Shown here in pieces: positions 19,429-27,995 of a stretch of DNA of 64,000 bases. The stretch's first letter is position 1; the number at the start of each line of letters is the position of its first letter. Below the pieces are notes generated by a model. It was not told where the DNA came from. It worked only from the letters and a program-made list of their open reading frames with translations, and made no database searches. Source of the stretch: Alcanivorax sp. 1008 (GTDB taxonomy: Bacteria > Pseudomonadota > Gammaproteobacteria > Pseudomonadales > Alcanivoracaceae); assembly GCF_020667895.1 (NCBI RefSeq), contig NZ_JAFMPS010000001.1, positions 496,001-560,000 of the forward strand. The letters run 5' to 3'. The translations under genes were made by a program, and so were the position numbers.

Positions 19429-20115
19429 ATGACAGGTCGGCTATCAGTATGGCTTTTGCTGGCCGCGTTCCTGCTATCTCCCCTGTCGGCTCAGGCGGAG
19501 GAGCGTGATTGGCGTCTGGTGACAGACCGCGACGGTGTGTTGGTCTACATGTCACACAACGATGATTCATCCATTAAAACCTTCCGCGGTGAGGCGGTGG
19601 TGCCCATGTCTGACTTGCGCGCCATCGGTAATCAGATTGAGGACTATGAATTTGTCGTCAGCTGGATGCACATGATTTCCTCCATATCGGAGATAAGCAG
19701 AGAATCCGGTGTTGAGCGCAAGATATGGGTTACCACTCGATTGCCGTGGCCAGTCAGCAACCGCGATGCTGCGCTGGATTTGCATATCAGTCAGGAGCCA
19801 GATACCGGTACCGTAGTGGTGTCCTATGAAGCAAATGACAGCCTGCTTGAGCCTCAGGCGGGTTATGTACGCATGCCAGCATTAAAAGGAATGCTGCGCT
19901 TTACACCCGTGGAGCCTGGTGAAGTTCACGTCACATTTGAAGTGGTGCTGGATCCGGGTGGTTACATCCCGGCGTGGATCGCCAACCTGATCCTGCGTGA
20001 TATTCCCTACTTTTCCCTGCGCCGTTATCAGCGGGTGTCTGATCAGGAGCGTTTTCATGGCACAGATCGCGGTTATTACCGGATTCCCGCGGACTGGCCC
20101 GGGGCTAATCAGTAG
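19429..20115 (+). CDS. Secreted START-domain protein
   Basis: This 228-residue protein has a signal peptide (to AQAEE, about 25 residues) followed by a START-like lipid-binding fold: WRLVTDRDGVLVYMSHNDDS, then VSWMHMISSISEISRESG and VTFEVVLDPGGYIPAWIAN. Bacterial START proteins bind lipids or hydrophobic ligands, and homologues in Pseudomonas are exported. Strong ribosome site (AAGGAG). It lies between cls and a FecR-SPOR gene, a cell-envelope neighbourhood. The ligand is unknown. Confidence 0.85.
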   Translation: MTGRLSVWLLLAAFLLSPLSAQAEERDWRLVTDRDGVLVYMSHNDDSSIKTFRGEAVVPMSDLRAIGNQIEDYEFVVSWMHMISSISEISRESGVERKIWVTTRLPWPVSNRDAALDLHISQEPDTGTVVVSYEANDSLLEPQAGYVRMPALKGMLRFTPVEPGEVHVTFEVVLDPGGYIPAWIANLILRDIPYFSLRRYQRVSDQERFHGTDRGYYRIPADWPGANQ

Positions 20116-20204
20116 TAGCTGGGCTGTTTAGTCTTTTGCGTTCACAGTTGAGTCACCCATCTATGCAATAAACTTGCCTCCCGAACGTTTACAGGAGGCC
20201 TGTG

Positions 20205-21077
20205 ATGGCTTTAATCCGATGCGCCATCTTGGTCTTATGTGCTTTGTCTTCGGTCGCAGTTGCGGAGTTGGTGGTTGAAGGCTTGCAGTACCCTGCGTGG
20301 GTCCAGAAAAACGGAACCAACATCGCTTTGGCGCCAGGCGACACGATATTTTCAGGTGAACAGATTATTACCGGGGCTGGCGGCAAGGTCTGGCTCAAGA
20401 TGCCCGATCACGCGAGAGTCAAGGTTGGTCCAGAGGCCACTTTGAATGTTGGCCTGATGACTGTGTCTTCAACGGGAAATGAGGATACAGAGAACTCTCT
20501 GCAAGGTGCTCTGGAGGTTGTGCGCGGCGCATTTCGCTACACCACCACCGAGCTAAGCAAACTCTGGCGGCGCGACGTGAATCTGCAGCTTGGTAATACG
20601 GCCACCATTGGTATTCGTGGTACCGACTTGTGGGGGCAAGTGGATAGTAACGATCAATTTGTTGTGCTGATTGAGGGAAGAATTACTGTTAAGCCGCGAG
20701 ATATTACTGAAGCCATTACACTCATGAATCCATTGCAGACTTACCGTGCCGGCAGGCAAGAAGCAGGTTCGGTTGATATGCAGGCACTGCAGTCACTTGC
20801 TCCGATAACGGAGTTGGATGCTGGTTCCGGAATCATGCGGCAGGGCGGAGAATACAGTCTGAATCTGGCATCGTTCTCGTCATCTGATCAAGCCAAACTG
20901 TTTGCTCAAGTGCTTGATAAGGCTGGATTGGCTAGCACAACAACACGGGTGAATATCGCAGACGCAGTTTGGTGGCGTGTGTCAGCGGTTGCGCTTGTGT
21001 CCTTGCAGGATGCGCGGTCTTTGCGGGAACGGCTGTCCGGGTTCCAACAGGTATCGTCACCCTGGATAAGTAAATAG
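20205..21077 (+). CDS. Periplasmic FecR-SPOR protein
   Basis: This 290-residue exported protein (signal peptide to about AVAE) has a FecR-like beta domain at about 35-165 (GDTIFSGEQIITGAGGKVWL, TIGIRGTDLWGQV). Its C-terminal ~70 residues have the SPOR pattern (YSLNLASFSSSDQAKLFAQ ... WWRVSAVALVSLQDARSLR). FecR domains in stand-alone proteins are often surface or periplasmic, and SPOR domains bind denuded peptidoglycan at division sites. The combination suggests a peptidoglycan-associated protein (inference). The ATG at 20205 has AGGAGG six bases upstream. It converges with tRNA-Arg on the opposite strand. Confidence 0.82.
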   Translation: MALIRCAILVLCALSSVAVAELVVEGLQYPAWVQKNGTNIALAPGDTIFSGEQIITGAGGKVWLKMPDHARVKVGPEATLNVGLMTVSSTGNEDTENSLQGALEVVRGAFRYTTTELSKLWRRDVNLQLGNTATIGIRGTDLWGQVDSNDQFVVLIEGRITVKPRDITEAITLMNPLQTYRAGRQEAGSVDMQALQSLAPITELDAGSGIMRQGGEYSLNLASFSSSDQAKLFAQVLDKAGLASTTTRVNIADAVWWRVSAVALVSLQDARSLRERLSGFQQVSSPWISK

Positions 21078-21096
21078 CCTTTTGAGCGCGGTAAAA

Positions 21097-21173
21097 TGGT
21101 GCTCCCGGCAGGACTCGAACCTGCCACCTTCCCCTTAGGAGGGGGACGCTCTATCCAGATGAGCTACGGGAGC
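21097..21173 (-). tRNA. tRNA-Arg (anticodon CCT)
   Basis: The minus strand folds as a 77-nt cloverleaf: acceptor GCTCCCG/CGGGAGC, D-arm GAGC, anticodon arm TCCCC-CTCCTAA-GGGGA with anticodon CCT, T-arm GCAGG-TTCGAGT-CCTGC and encoded CCA. It reads the rare AGG codon. Confidence 0.96.
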
Positions 21174-21252
21174 ATTGCAGGGCAATCCGCATTATACCCG
21201 CCAGTATTCTGCCGTCACCTTCTATGCAGTACCCTGATGGCAGGTAATAACG

Positions 21253-21981
21253 GTGACGGAGAGATGTGTGGACAGCGCTGAGTGCTGGCTTAGCATTATT
21301 ATTCCAACTTTAGACGAAGCTCAGGGTGTCGTCGGGCTGCTGCAGAGCATGCAGCCATGGCGAGCGCAGGGTGCAGAGCTGATCCTTGTGGATGGGGGTA
21401 GTCGTGACAACACGGTTGCTTTGGCCACTCCATTAACCGACCAAATGTTGACTAGTAGTCCAGGCAGAGCTTTGCAAATGAATGCTGGTGCGGCCAGTGC
21501 CAGAGGCCGCGTGCTATGGTTTGTGCATGCCGATTCATATCTCGCAGGGGATGAAATCCACACACTGAAAAGTTGTTTGCCCGAGCTGGTGAGTGGCGGC
21601 TGGGGACGCTTTGATGTGATGCTCAGTGGCGCCGATTGGCGCTTGCGATTGGTTGCCACGATGATGAACTTGCGCTCGCGGATCACTGCTATCGCCACTG
21701 GCGATCAGGGTATTTTTATCAGCCGTTGCTGGTTTGACAGGGTTGCAGGTTTTCCTGTGCAGCCACTAATGGAGGATGTGGAAATCAGCGCTCGGTTGCG
21801 ACGGTTGGGGCGGCCTGTTTGTCTGCGACAGAGAATCACTACTGATAGCCGGCGTTGGCAGCGTCATGGTGTCTGGCGCACCGTTAGTTTTATGTGGTGG
21901 TTACGCTGGCGCTATTTTCGGGGCGCATCTGCTGAAGAGTTACATCGTTACTACTACGCAGCGGAGCCATCAGATGGTTGA
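21253..21981 (+). CDS. TIGR04283-type family-2 glycosyltransferase (arsenosugar-associated family)
   Basis: This 242-residue GT2 protein shows LSIIIPTLDEAQGVVGLL at the start, DGGSRDNT (nucleotide-sugar binding) and WFVHADSYL (metal-binding DxD equivalent), then GDQGIFISRCWFDRVAGFP and PLMEDVEISARLRR. These match the glycosyltransferase family that often co-occurs with arsenosugar genes. The start is GTG 21253 or GTG 21268. The next gene begins inside its last codons (8-bp overlap). No arsM or arsS is in this window, so an arsenic role is by family association only. Confidence 0.85.
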   Translation: MTERCVDSAECWLSIIIPTLDEAQGVVGLLQSMQPWRAQGAELILVDGGSRDNTVALATPLTDQMLTSSPGRALQMNAGAASARGRVLWFVHADSYLAGDEIHTLKSCLPELVSGGWGRFDVMLSGADWRLRLVATMMNLRSRITAIATGDQGIFISRCWFDRVAGFPVQPLMEDVEISARLRRLGRPVCLRQRITTDSRRWQRHGVWRTVSFMWWLRWRYFRGASAEELHRYYYAAEPSDG

Positions 21982-22630
21982 CTCGGCCTGCATGTCTGCC
22001 GTCGTCGCGGTATTTGCTCGGCCGCCACTGGCCGGGCAAGTAAAAACTCGCCTGGCAGCCACTTTGGGAGATGCGATGGCACTGGATGTCTACCGTCGTC
22101 TGCTGGCCATGACACTGAAAAGCGCTACAGACAGCGGTTATCCGTGTGTTCTTTTCGCAGCAGCACCATCAGCAGAGCTATCGGCAATGGCAGCCAGCTA
22201 CGGCGTCAGTGTGCGTGTGCAACAGGGTAGCGGGTTGGGTGAGAGAATGGTTCGAGCGATTGCCGATCTGCATCGACAATACCAGCGGGTGCTGCTTATT
22301 GGTTCTGACTGCCCGGCACTGGCGCCGCAACACCTGCAGCAAGGCTTTGCAGCATTGCAGGATGCTGCGGTAGTACTGGGGCCAGCAGAAGATGGGGGCT
22401 ATTGGTTGATTGGTAGTGCCGAGCCTGAGTGCTGGCATGATTATCATCTTCTTGATCCCGTGCGTTTTGGCGGTCACGAGGCGCTGGCCATGACGTTGTG
22501 CTGTCTGAAGGCCTGCACGCAATCCCGTTTGCAGTATCATGGAGCGTCGATCGCGATGCTGGCAGCGTTGTGGGATCTTGATACCGAGGCGGATTATCAC
22601 CGGGCGGTATCAGCAGGCTTGCTCAGCTAG
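21974..22630 (+). CDS. TIGR04282-type glycosyltransferase (DUF2064, arsenosugar-associated family)
   Basis: This 218-residue protein of the DUF2064 nucleotidyltransferase-like GT-A family begins FARPPLAGQVKTRLAATLG, followed by GLGERMVRAI, LLIGSDCPALAPQHLQQ and GPAEDGGYWLIG, all hallmark segments. The ATG at 21974 overlaps the previous gene's stop by 8 bp, so the pair is coupled. The two families are usually neighbours. Substrate and product are not defined by sequence. Confidence 0.87.
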   Translation: MVDSACMSAVVAVFARPPLAGQVKTRLAATLGDAMALDVYRRLLAMTLKSATDSGYPCVLFAAAPSAELSAMAASYGVSVRVQQGSGLGERMVRAIADLHRQYQRVLLIGSDCPALAPQHLQQGFAALQDAAVVLGPAEDGGYWLIGSAEPECWHDYHLLDPVRFGGHEALAMTLCCLKACTQSRLQYHGASIAMLAALWDLDTEADYHRAVSAGLLS

Positions 22631-22667
22631 AGACTGAAATCATGGAAAGAGAAATCAAGGAGACAGC

Positions 22668-23015
22668 ATGAACGCGTCAGCGTCTCTCGACTGGGAACTG
22701 GTCAGGGAGCTTAAGGAAATCATGGCAGATGGCTTTATCACGTTGGTGGATTCCTATGAGCGGGATACTGCCAAGCGCCTTGCCGAAATGTCCCACGCCG
22801 TGGAGCTGGGCGACCGCAATCTGGTTCGGCAATTAGCGCACAGCCTGAAGGGGAGCAGCAGCAATCTGGGGGCGATTGAAGTCACAGCACATTGTGTGGA
22901 TCTGGAGCGCAGCGCGGCAGCTGCGGCAGAGGAGGAGCTCGCCAGTCTGCTTGGCAGGCTCGAGGCCTCCCACGATCAGGCCCTTGCGGCGCTGCGGAGC
23001 TGCGTTGATAGCTGA
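22668..23015 (+). CDS. Orphan Hpt (histidine phosphotransfer) protein
   Basis: This 115-residue all-helical protein consists of one Hpt domain. The phospho-accepting histidine is in HSLKGSSSNLGA (about residues 59-70; HxxKGxSxxxG). Such stand-alone modules relay phosphate from a hybrid kinase to a response regulator. No kinase is adjacent. The GacS-type hybrid kinase is a possible partner class, but nothing here proves it. It has a good ribosome site and is followed by a hairpin at 23041. Confidence 0.86.
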   Translation: MNASASLDWELVRELKEIMADGFITLVDSYERDTAKRLAEMSHAVELGDRNLVRQLAHSLKGSSSNLGAIEVTAHCVDLERSAAAAAEEELASLLGRLEASHDQALAALRSCVDS

Positions 23016-23040
23016 AGTCTTGGGGGGGCAGGAAATGAAA

Positions 23041-23072
23041 CACCCCGCTGCGAGTGAAGTCGAAGCGGGGTG
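23041..23072 (+). terminator. Hairpin after the Hpt gene
   Basis: A perfect 9-bp repeat (CACCCCGCT / AGCGGGGTG) with a 14-base loop lies 26 bp after the Hpt stop. There is no U-tract, so the terminator call is tentative. Confidence 0.5.
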
Positions 23073-23269
23073 TCAGGCTGCCCTATGGCAGCCGAGGGTC
23101 GTTACTGAGCGCCTGGCGGGTGGTTCTTGAGGGGCCGGTATCCTGCCTGTCCCTCTTTGCTATGACTTGCTGTCACATAATCATCCTAGATCAGTAGTGC
23201 CGGAGTGGTCTGTAAAAACCCGGGCGGGTATGTAAAATCGTCAATCAGGCACAAGCTAACCCATGATCT

Positions 23270-23287
23270 TGTAAGAGATATCCTACA
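23270..23287 (+). promoter_or_regulatory. GacA-type upstream activating site
   Basis: The sequence TGTAAG-AGATAT-CCTACA matches the GacA consensus TGTAAG-N6-CTTACA at 11 of 12 defined positions. Its centre lies about 180 bp before the predicted start of the RNA at 23459, the distance known for rsmX/Y/Z promoters in Pseudomonas. The position and match were read directly. Binding by a GacA homologue is inferred. Confidence 0.78.
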
Positions 23288-23445
23288 AATGCGTAGGATA
23301 ACCACAGAAAAAACGCTTGGAAAATGCCCTGTCTTGTCCCACTTTATAAGCCAATCCTTTGACAACAAAGGAGTTTCTCTCGCCATCTTGTTTTTTTAGC
23401 CCTATTCCCCCCGTTTTGGGGCATCCGCAGGGTGTCGGGCTTTGC

Positions 23446-23451
23446 TAGACT
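23446..23451 (+). promoter_or_regulatory. Predicted -10 element of the rsmZ-like RNA
   Basis: TAGACT sits 7-8 bases before GTGTACAGGGA, the start-like sequence of RsmZ RNAs. No good -35 is seen, as expected for an activator-dependent promoter. Confidence 0.5.
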
Positions 23452-23458
23452 GGTTTCG

Positions 23459-23577
23459 TGTACAGGGAGTGCTTCACAAGGAACTGCAAGGATCGCAGAC
23501 ATGGAGGTCAACTGAGCGCAATTCGGGTAAGGATGCTCGACAAAAAAGGGTGGCAGGATGCCACCCTTTTTTCTTTT
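23459..23577 (+). ncRNA. rsmZ: RsmZ-like CsrA/RsmA-sequestering small RNA
   Basis: The predicted RNA is about 119 nt and starts near GTACAGGGAGTGC, resembling the 5' end of RsmZ. It carries six GGA motifs (23466, 23480, 23490, 23503, 23531, 23556). At least one is presented in a hairpin loop (CTGC-AAGGATC-GCAG, 23484-23498), and another is in the loop of the terminal hairpin (GGC-AGGAT-GCC). It ends in a very strong terminator. A GacA-type site lies about 180 bp upstream, and fdxA follows, as beside rsmZ in Pseudomonas. By family it would bind CsrA and free target mRNAs. csrA is in this window at 48922. Exact ends and expression are unverified. Confidence 0.82.
23542..23577. terminator. Strong bidirectional terminator (rsmZ-like RNA / fdxA)
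   Basis: AAAAAAGGGTGGC and GCCACCCTTTTTT form a 13-bp stem around AGGAT, with U-tracts in both directions. It ends the small RNA on the plus strand and can also stop transcripts of fdxA on the minus strand. Confidence 0.92.
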
Positions 23578-23626
23578 ACGGGCTTATTGAAGTAGCCATT
23601 GGCCTCGCAGGGCCAGATCCTAATGC

Positions 23627-23950
23627 TTAACGAACCAGTTTTTCACGCTTATTAGCCACACCATCCCACTGCTCGGCATCTGGCAGGGCATCTTTCATTT
23701 CAGTGATGTTCGGCCAAGTCTCAGCCAACTCGGCATTGATGGCGACGAACTCTTTCTGATCATCCGGCAGCTCGTCTTCAGAGAAGATGGCGTTGACCGG
23801 GCACTCAGGCTCACACAGGGCGCAATCAATGCACTCGTCCGGGTGAATTACCAGAAAGTTGGGGCCTTCGTAAAAACAGTCTACCGGACACACTTCTACG
23901 CAATCCGTGTGCTTGCAGTTAATGCAGTTCTCGCCTACTACAAAGGTCAT
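23627..23950 (-). CDS. fdxA: Seven-iron ferredoxin FdxA
   Basis: This 107-residue ferredoxin has the size and cysteine spacing of Azotobacter ferredoxin I ([3Fe-4S] plus [4Fe-4S]). Cluster motifs are [18 protein letters not shown] and [12 protein letters not shown]. The ATG at 23950 has GAGG 8 bases upstream, and the homology begins at MTFVVGENC. It carries electrons in the cytosol. The partner is unknown. mutS lies just upstream on the same strand, with 103 bp between the genes. Confidence 0.95.
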   Translation of the reverse strand: MTFVVGENCINCKHTDCVEVCPVDCFYEGPNFLVIHPDECIDCALCEPECPVNAIFSEDELPDDQKEFVAINAELAETWPNITEMKDALPDAEQWDGVANKREKLVR

Positions 23951-24053
23951 CTGTTGGTCCTCAATCGGGCTCAATTCCGGGGGCTGTGTTTCCTCAGGCG
24001 CGCTAGTCTACTGGCAGTGCCGGGGGCAGGCAAATCAGTATATTGCCCAGTGG

Positions 24054-26627
24054 TCAGACATCTTGGTGCAGCGCCTTGAGCTGGTAAAGAGCTTGCAGGG
24101 CATCTCTGGGGCTCATGTTGTCCGGGTCCAGTTCGCTGAGCTGCTGTTCCAGCGCTGATGGTGAGCTGTGGAACAGGTCCGCCTGTGCCGGTTGAGTGTC
24201 GGCGGAAACCGTGCCTTGTGGACCCACGGAGATCGTCTGACCGCTTTCCAGTTGCGCCAGTCGTGCCCTTGCGGCGCGGATCACACTGGCGGGGACGCCG
24301 GCCAGCTGCGCTACCTGAAGACCGTAGCTGCGACTGGCAGGCCCCTCCTGAACCCGGTGCAGGAAGACAATGCCATCGCCATGTTCGCTGGCAGTCAGGT
24401 GGGCATTGCGCACCGTCGTCAGTTCATCCGGTAGGCGGGTCAATTCGAAGTAGTGAGTGGCGAACAGGGTAAATGCCTGCTGTTCGCTAGCCAGTCGGGT
24501 AGCAGCGGCCCAGGCCAGTGCCAGACCATCGAAGGTACTGGTGCCGCGGCCGATCTCGTCCATTAGCACCAGCGATCTGCTGGTGGCGTTGTTCAGAATA
24601 TTGGCGGTCTCGGTCATTTCCACCATAAAGGTAGAGCGTCCGCCGGCCAGATCATCGGCAGAGCCTATGCGGGTAAAGATCCGGTCGATGGGACCGATAC
24701 TGGCGCTGGCTGCAGGTACACAGCAGCCAATATGGGCTAGCAGCACAATCAAAGCAGTTTGTCGCATATAAGTGGATTTACCGCCCATATTCGGACCGGT
24801 GATGATCAGCATGCGGCGTTGGTTATCCAGATGCAGACTGTTAGGTACGAAGGCTTCTTCCAGTACCTGTTCAACCACCGGATGACGGCCATCAATAATT
24901 TCCACAATCGGCTCGCCCACCAGTGATGCGCGGACCAGATTCAGGGCTTCTGCGCGTTCGGCAAAGCAGGCCAGTACGTCGAGCTCGGCCAGCCCTGCGG
25001 CACTGTGTTGCAAGTCAGCGAGTCGTTCATTCAAGCGATCAAGCAACTCCTCATACAGGGCTTTCTCCAGCGTGAGCGCTTTACTGGAAGCAGACAGAGC
25101 CTTGTCTTCAAAGGTTTTCAACTCGGGGGTGATGAAACGTTCCGTGTTTTTCATCGTCTGTCGACGAATATAGTCTGCTGGCACCTGTTCGGCATCGCGG
25201 CGCGATAGCTCAATGTAGTAGCCATGCACCCGGTTATATTTCACTCGCAAGGTGGCAAGACCGGTGCGCGCACGCTCCCGTTCTTCAATGTCTACCAGAA
25301 TGCTGCCAGCGTCTTCGCTGATGCTGCGCAGTTCGTCCAGATCACTGTTATAGCCCTCGGCAATTACCCCGCCATCGCGCATTAACATGGGCGGGTTTTC
25401 AACGATGGCTTTTTGCAGTAATTCACATTGCTCGGGGAAAACACCCAGCTTTTCCCGCAAAACAGCTAGCGAGCCAGTGGTCGGCAGAGCGTCTTGCAGG
25501 GCGGGCAGGGCGGCAAGACTGCGAGCCAGTCGGGTTAAATCCCGTGGCCTTGCCGAGCGTAGTGCTACCCGGCCAAGGATGCGCTCCATGTCACCGATGT
25601 CATCAAGCAGTGTGCGGATATTTTCGAACTGCCAGCCTTCGCGCAGCGTGGCGATTCGCTCGCTACGCTCATTGATGCGCGCTTTTTTGCGCAACGGTTG
25701 ATGTAACCAGCGGCGCAACAGGCGCGCGCCCATGGCGGTAATGGTACTGTCCAGAACCCACGCCAGAGTGTGGCTATCCCGACCATCCAGAGTTTGTGTC
25801 AACTCAAGATTGCGGCGCGTGGCTGCATCCATATGGATGCCATCGTCATGGGACTCAATCGACATGCTATTGAGATGGGGCAGGGCGCTGCGCTGTGTTT
25901 CGCGAGCATAGCCAAGCAGGCTGCCGGCGGCGGCAATTTCCAGCGCTGAAGGGTTGCCAAAACCTGCCAGATCATGGGTGCCAAACTGCTTGCATAACAA
26001 ACGCTGAGCGGTGTCCGGATCAAACTCCCATACTGGTCGAGCACGTGCGCCCGCACGCTTGCGTACCGATTCGGGCAAAGCGGCGCTCTCGTCATACAGC
26101 AGTTCCGCAGGCTGCAGTCGCTCGATAATGGCCAGCAGGGCTTCACGTCCCTCGACCCGGGTTACGGTCAATCTGCCAGCCGCCAGGTCCAGCGATGCAG
26201 CGCCATAGTGTTCGCCATTTGCCGCTACGGCGCATAACAGTGTGTCACGTCGCTCATCCAGCAAGGCTTCGTCACTGACGGTGCCAGGGGTGACGATTCG
26301 GGCAACCCGCCGTTCAACGGGGCCCTTGCTGGTAGCCGGGTCTCCAAACTGCTCACAGATCACCACAGATTCGCCCAGCCGTACCAGTCGGCCCAGATAG
26401 CCTTCGGCGGCATGGTGGGGCAGACCTGCCATGGCAATGGGTCGGCCAGCGCTCTGGCCCCGGGAGGTCAGGGTGATATCCAGCAGCCGCGCAGCCTTTT
26501 CGGCATCGCCATAGAACAGCTCGTAAAAGTCGCCCATGCGGTAGAACACCAGATGATCCGGGTGCTCAGCTTTGATGCGCAGGTACTGCTGCATCATAGG
26601 GGTGTGGTTACTGATATCTGCGGACAA
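24054..26627 (-). CDS. mutS: DNA mismatch repair protein MutS
   Basis: MutS recognises base mismatches and small loops and recruits MutL. The 857-residue protein begins [18 protein letters not shown], with the mismatch-contact segment [11 protein letters not shown] (Phe-x-Glu) near residue 35, the Walker [15 protein letters not shown] near 615 and the [16 protein letters not shown] ATPase motif. I chose TTG 26627 because GGAG lies 7 bases upstream and the length matches E. coli (853). An in-frame ATG at 26720 would add 31 unsupported residues. Confidence 0.96.
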   Translation of the reverse strand: MSADISNHTPMMQQYLRIKAEHPDHLVFYRMGDFYELFYGDAEKAARLLDITLTSRGQSAGRPIAMAGLPHHAAEGYLGRLVRLGESVVICEQFGDPATSKGPVERRVARIVTPGTVSDEALLDERRDTLLCAVAANGEHYGAASLDLAAGRLTVTRVEGREALLAIIERLQPAELLYDESAALPESVRKRAGARARPVWEFDPDTAQRLLCKQFGTHDLAGFGNPSALEIAAAGSLLGYARETQRSALPHLNSMSIESHDDGIHMDAATRRNLELTQTLDGRDSHTLAWVLDSTITAMGARLLRRWLHQPLRKKARINERSERIATLREGWQFENIRTLLDDIGDMERILGRVALRSARPRDLTRLARSLAALPALQDALPTTGSLAVLREKLGVFPEQCELLQKAIVENPPMLMRDGGVIAEGYNSDLDELRSISEDAGSILVDIEERERARTGLATLRVKYNRVHGYYIELSRRDAEQVPADYIRRQTMKNTERFITPELKTFEDKALSASSKALTLEKALYEELLDRLNERLADLQHSAAGLAELDVLACFAERAEALNLVRASLVGEPIVEIIDGRHPVVEQVLEEAFVPNSLHLDNQRRMLIITGPNMGGKSTYMRQTALIVLLAHIGCCVPAASASIGPIDRIFTRIGSADDLAGGRSTFMVEMTETANILNNATSRSLVLMDEIGRGTSTFDGLALAWAAATRLASEQQAFTLFATHYFELTRLPDELTTVRNAHLTASEHGDGIVFLHRVQEGPASRSYGLQVAQLAGVPASVIRAARARLAQLESGQTISVGPQGTVSADTQPAQADLFHSSPSALEQQLSELDPDNMSPRDALQALYQLKALHQDV

Positions 26628-26820
26628 TACAAGGCTCCGGCCGGGGGGCATGCGTGACAACGAAGGGCAGATGATATCGGCTCGCTCCAGCGCTGCCAAC
26701 GCGGGCCTGTTGGCGGGCATGTCTTGTGTGGAAGGGGCTCCGATCGGTTAGCCGAGCGGCAGTGTCACATCAGCTGAGGAGTCAGGCCCGTCATCCCGGC
26801 CGCATACTACGGGTAAACCG

Positions 26821-27840
26821 TCAGCTGGCCTTGTGACGCCGACGGTACTCACCCGGTGACATGTGCAGCCAGCGCCGAAATGCCCGGGTGAAACTGGCTG
26901 TGTCGGTATAGCCCAGATGAATCGCCAGCTCATCCAGTGTCATGTCAGAACCCGCCAATATCTGTTCGGCAGTCTGGCGGCGTTCTTCCTCAATCAACTG
27001 GCGGAAGCTGGTGCCTTCCTGCTCCAGCTTGCGTCGCAAACTGCGTGGTGACATGGCCAGTGCACTGGCGACTTCCTCCACCGTAGCTATCAGGCCCAGC
27101 CGGCCGAGGATGTGCTGGCGCACCTGACCGGCCAAACCGCCGACCTGTCGTTGCTGGAGTTGTGTGCGGCACTGGTCTTCCAGCATGCGTACCAGGTTGC
27201 CATTAAAGGTGGGCAAGGGTTTGTCCGCGGACTCCACCGAGACCATCGTTGCATTTCGTGACTGGCCATAGTGCGGCGCTACGCCAATAGCGGTTTTAAC
27301 GAAGTCGGCATAGGCCGGCGGGTCGCCCTGGAATTCGGCTCGGGCAATGGTCAGCCCGGCAAGACTGAGCTCACGCACTAGATTGATGCCGGTTGCCAGA
27401 TCCCGTTCCAGCAGGAACTGCTGCAAATGGCGGGGGATATCCGAAGGGTCCATGCCGATGCCAAAGTACTGACCATCGTCAAAGGTGAACATGCGGCAGT
27501 AGGCGGTGCTCAGGGGCAGGTAACGCATGGCAGTTTCTGCAGCGTCCCTGAGTGTCCGACTGGTACGCAGGGCGAATCCCCAGATGCCGAAGGTGGCAAC
27601 GTTGTACTGCTGGCCAAGCCGAAACCCCAGAGCTGGCTCGTCCGGCAGTGCCAGCATGATGTTCTCGATGAGTCGCATTTCCTGCTCGCGGGGAATCAGG
27701 GCATCGCTGTCTTCGAGCAAGGTTTCGTTAATGCCGGTGCCCAGCAGGCAGGTGTCACTGTCCACGCCCAGACTGGCGGCAAAGTTGACCATCACTTGGG
27801 CAATGGTGGCGGGGTGAAGAAAGCTTCCTGATGCGGGCAT
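26821..27840 (-). CDS. AraC-family transcriptional regulator
   Basis: This 339-residue protein has the arabinose-binding-type N-domain (about 15-205, beginning VNFAASLGVDSDTCLLGTG) and two C-terminal HTH motifs (MTLDELAIHLGYTDTASFTRAFRR, about 290-320, shown here by its first part). The ATG at 27840 has only a weak ribosome site. It is divergent from the desaturase gene across 155 bp containing two perfect 10-bp direct repeats 21 bp apart, which may be its operator. It likely controls the desaturase. Confidence 0.88.
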   Translation of the reverse strand: MPASGSFLHPATIAQVMVNFAASLGVDSDTCLLGTGINETLLEDSDALIPREQEMRLIENIMLALPDEPALGFRLGQQYNVATFGIWGFALRTSRTLRDAAETAMRYLPLSTAYCRMFTFDDGQYFGIGMDPSDIPRHLQQFLLERDLATGINLVRELSLAGLTIARAEFQGDPPAYADFVKTAIGVAPHYGQSRNATMVSVESADKPLPTFNGNLVRMLEDQCRTQLQQRQVGGLAGQVRQHILGRLGLIATVEEVASALAMSPRSLRRKLEQEGTSFRQLIEEERRQTAEQILAGSDMTLDELAIHLGYTDTASFTRAFRRWLHMSPGEYRRRHKAS

Positions 27841-27897
27841 GTGAGCGATTCTAGCCCAGCGGCAGGGCAGGGCATAGCGGGTCTGCGATGCCGGTGT

Positions 27898-27928
27898 CTG
27901 GCCAGAAAGGTCAGCATACTGGCCAGAA
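27898..27928. promoter_or_regulatory. Candidate AraC operator: direct repeats 21 bp apart
   Basis: CTGGCCAGAA occurs at 27898-27907 and 27919-27928, exactly two helical turns apart, between the divergent AraC and desaturase genes. Such direct repeats are typical of AraC-family sites. Confidence 0.6.
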
Positions 27929-27995
27929 CTGCCCTGTCACCCAGATCGCCCGAGGGGCACAGTGAAACCATACCAATGCCAGAAAGGGAAACGCC

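Noticed and set aside
20945-21096. tRNA-linked integration site at tRNA-Arg(CCT)
   Set aside because: No repeated 3' tRNA fragment or integrase was found near it.
23205-23399. A 64-codon plus-strand frame between the Hpt gene and fdxA
   Set aside because: It covers the GacA-type site and the RNA promoter region, has no ribosome site and no family, so it is non-coding.
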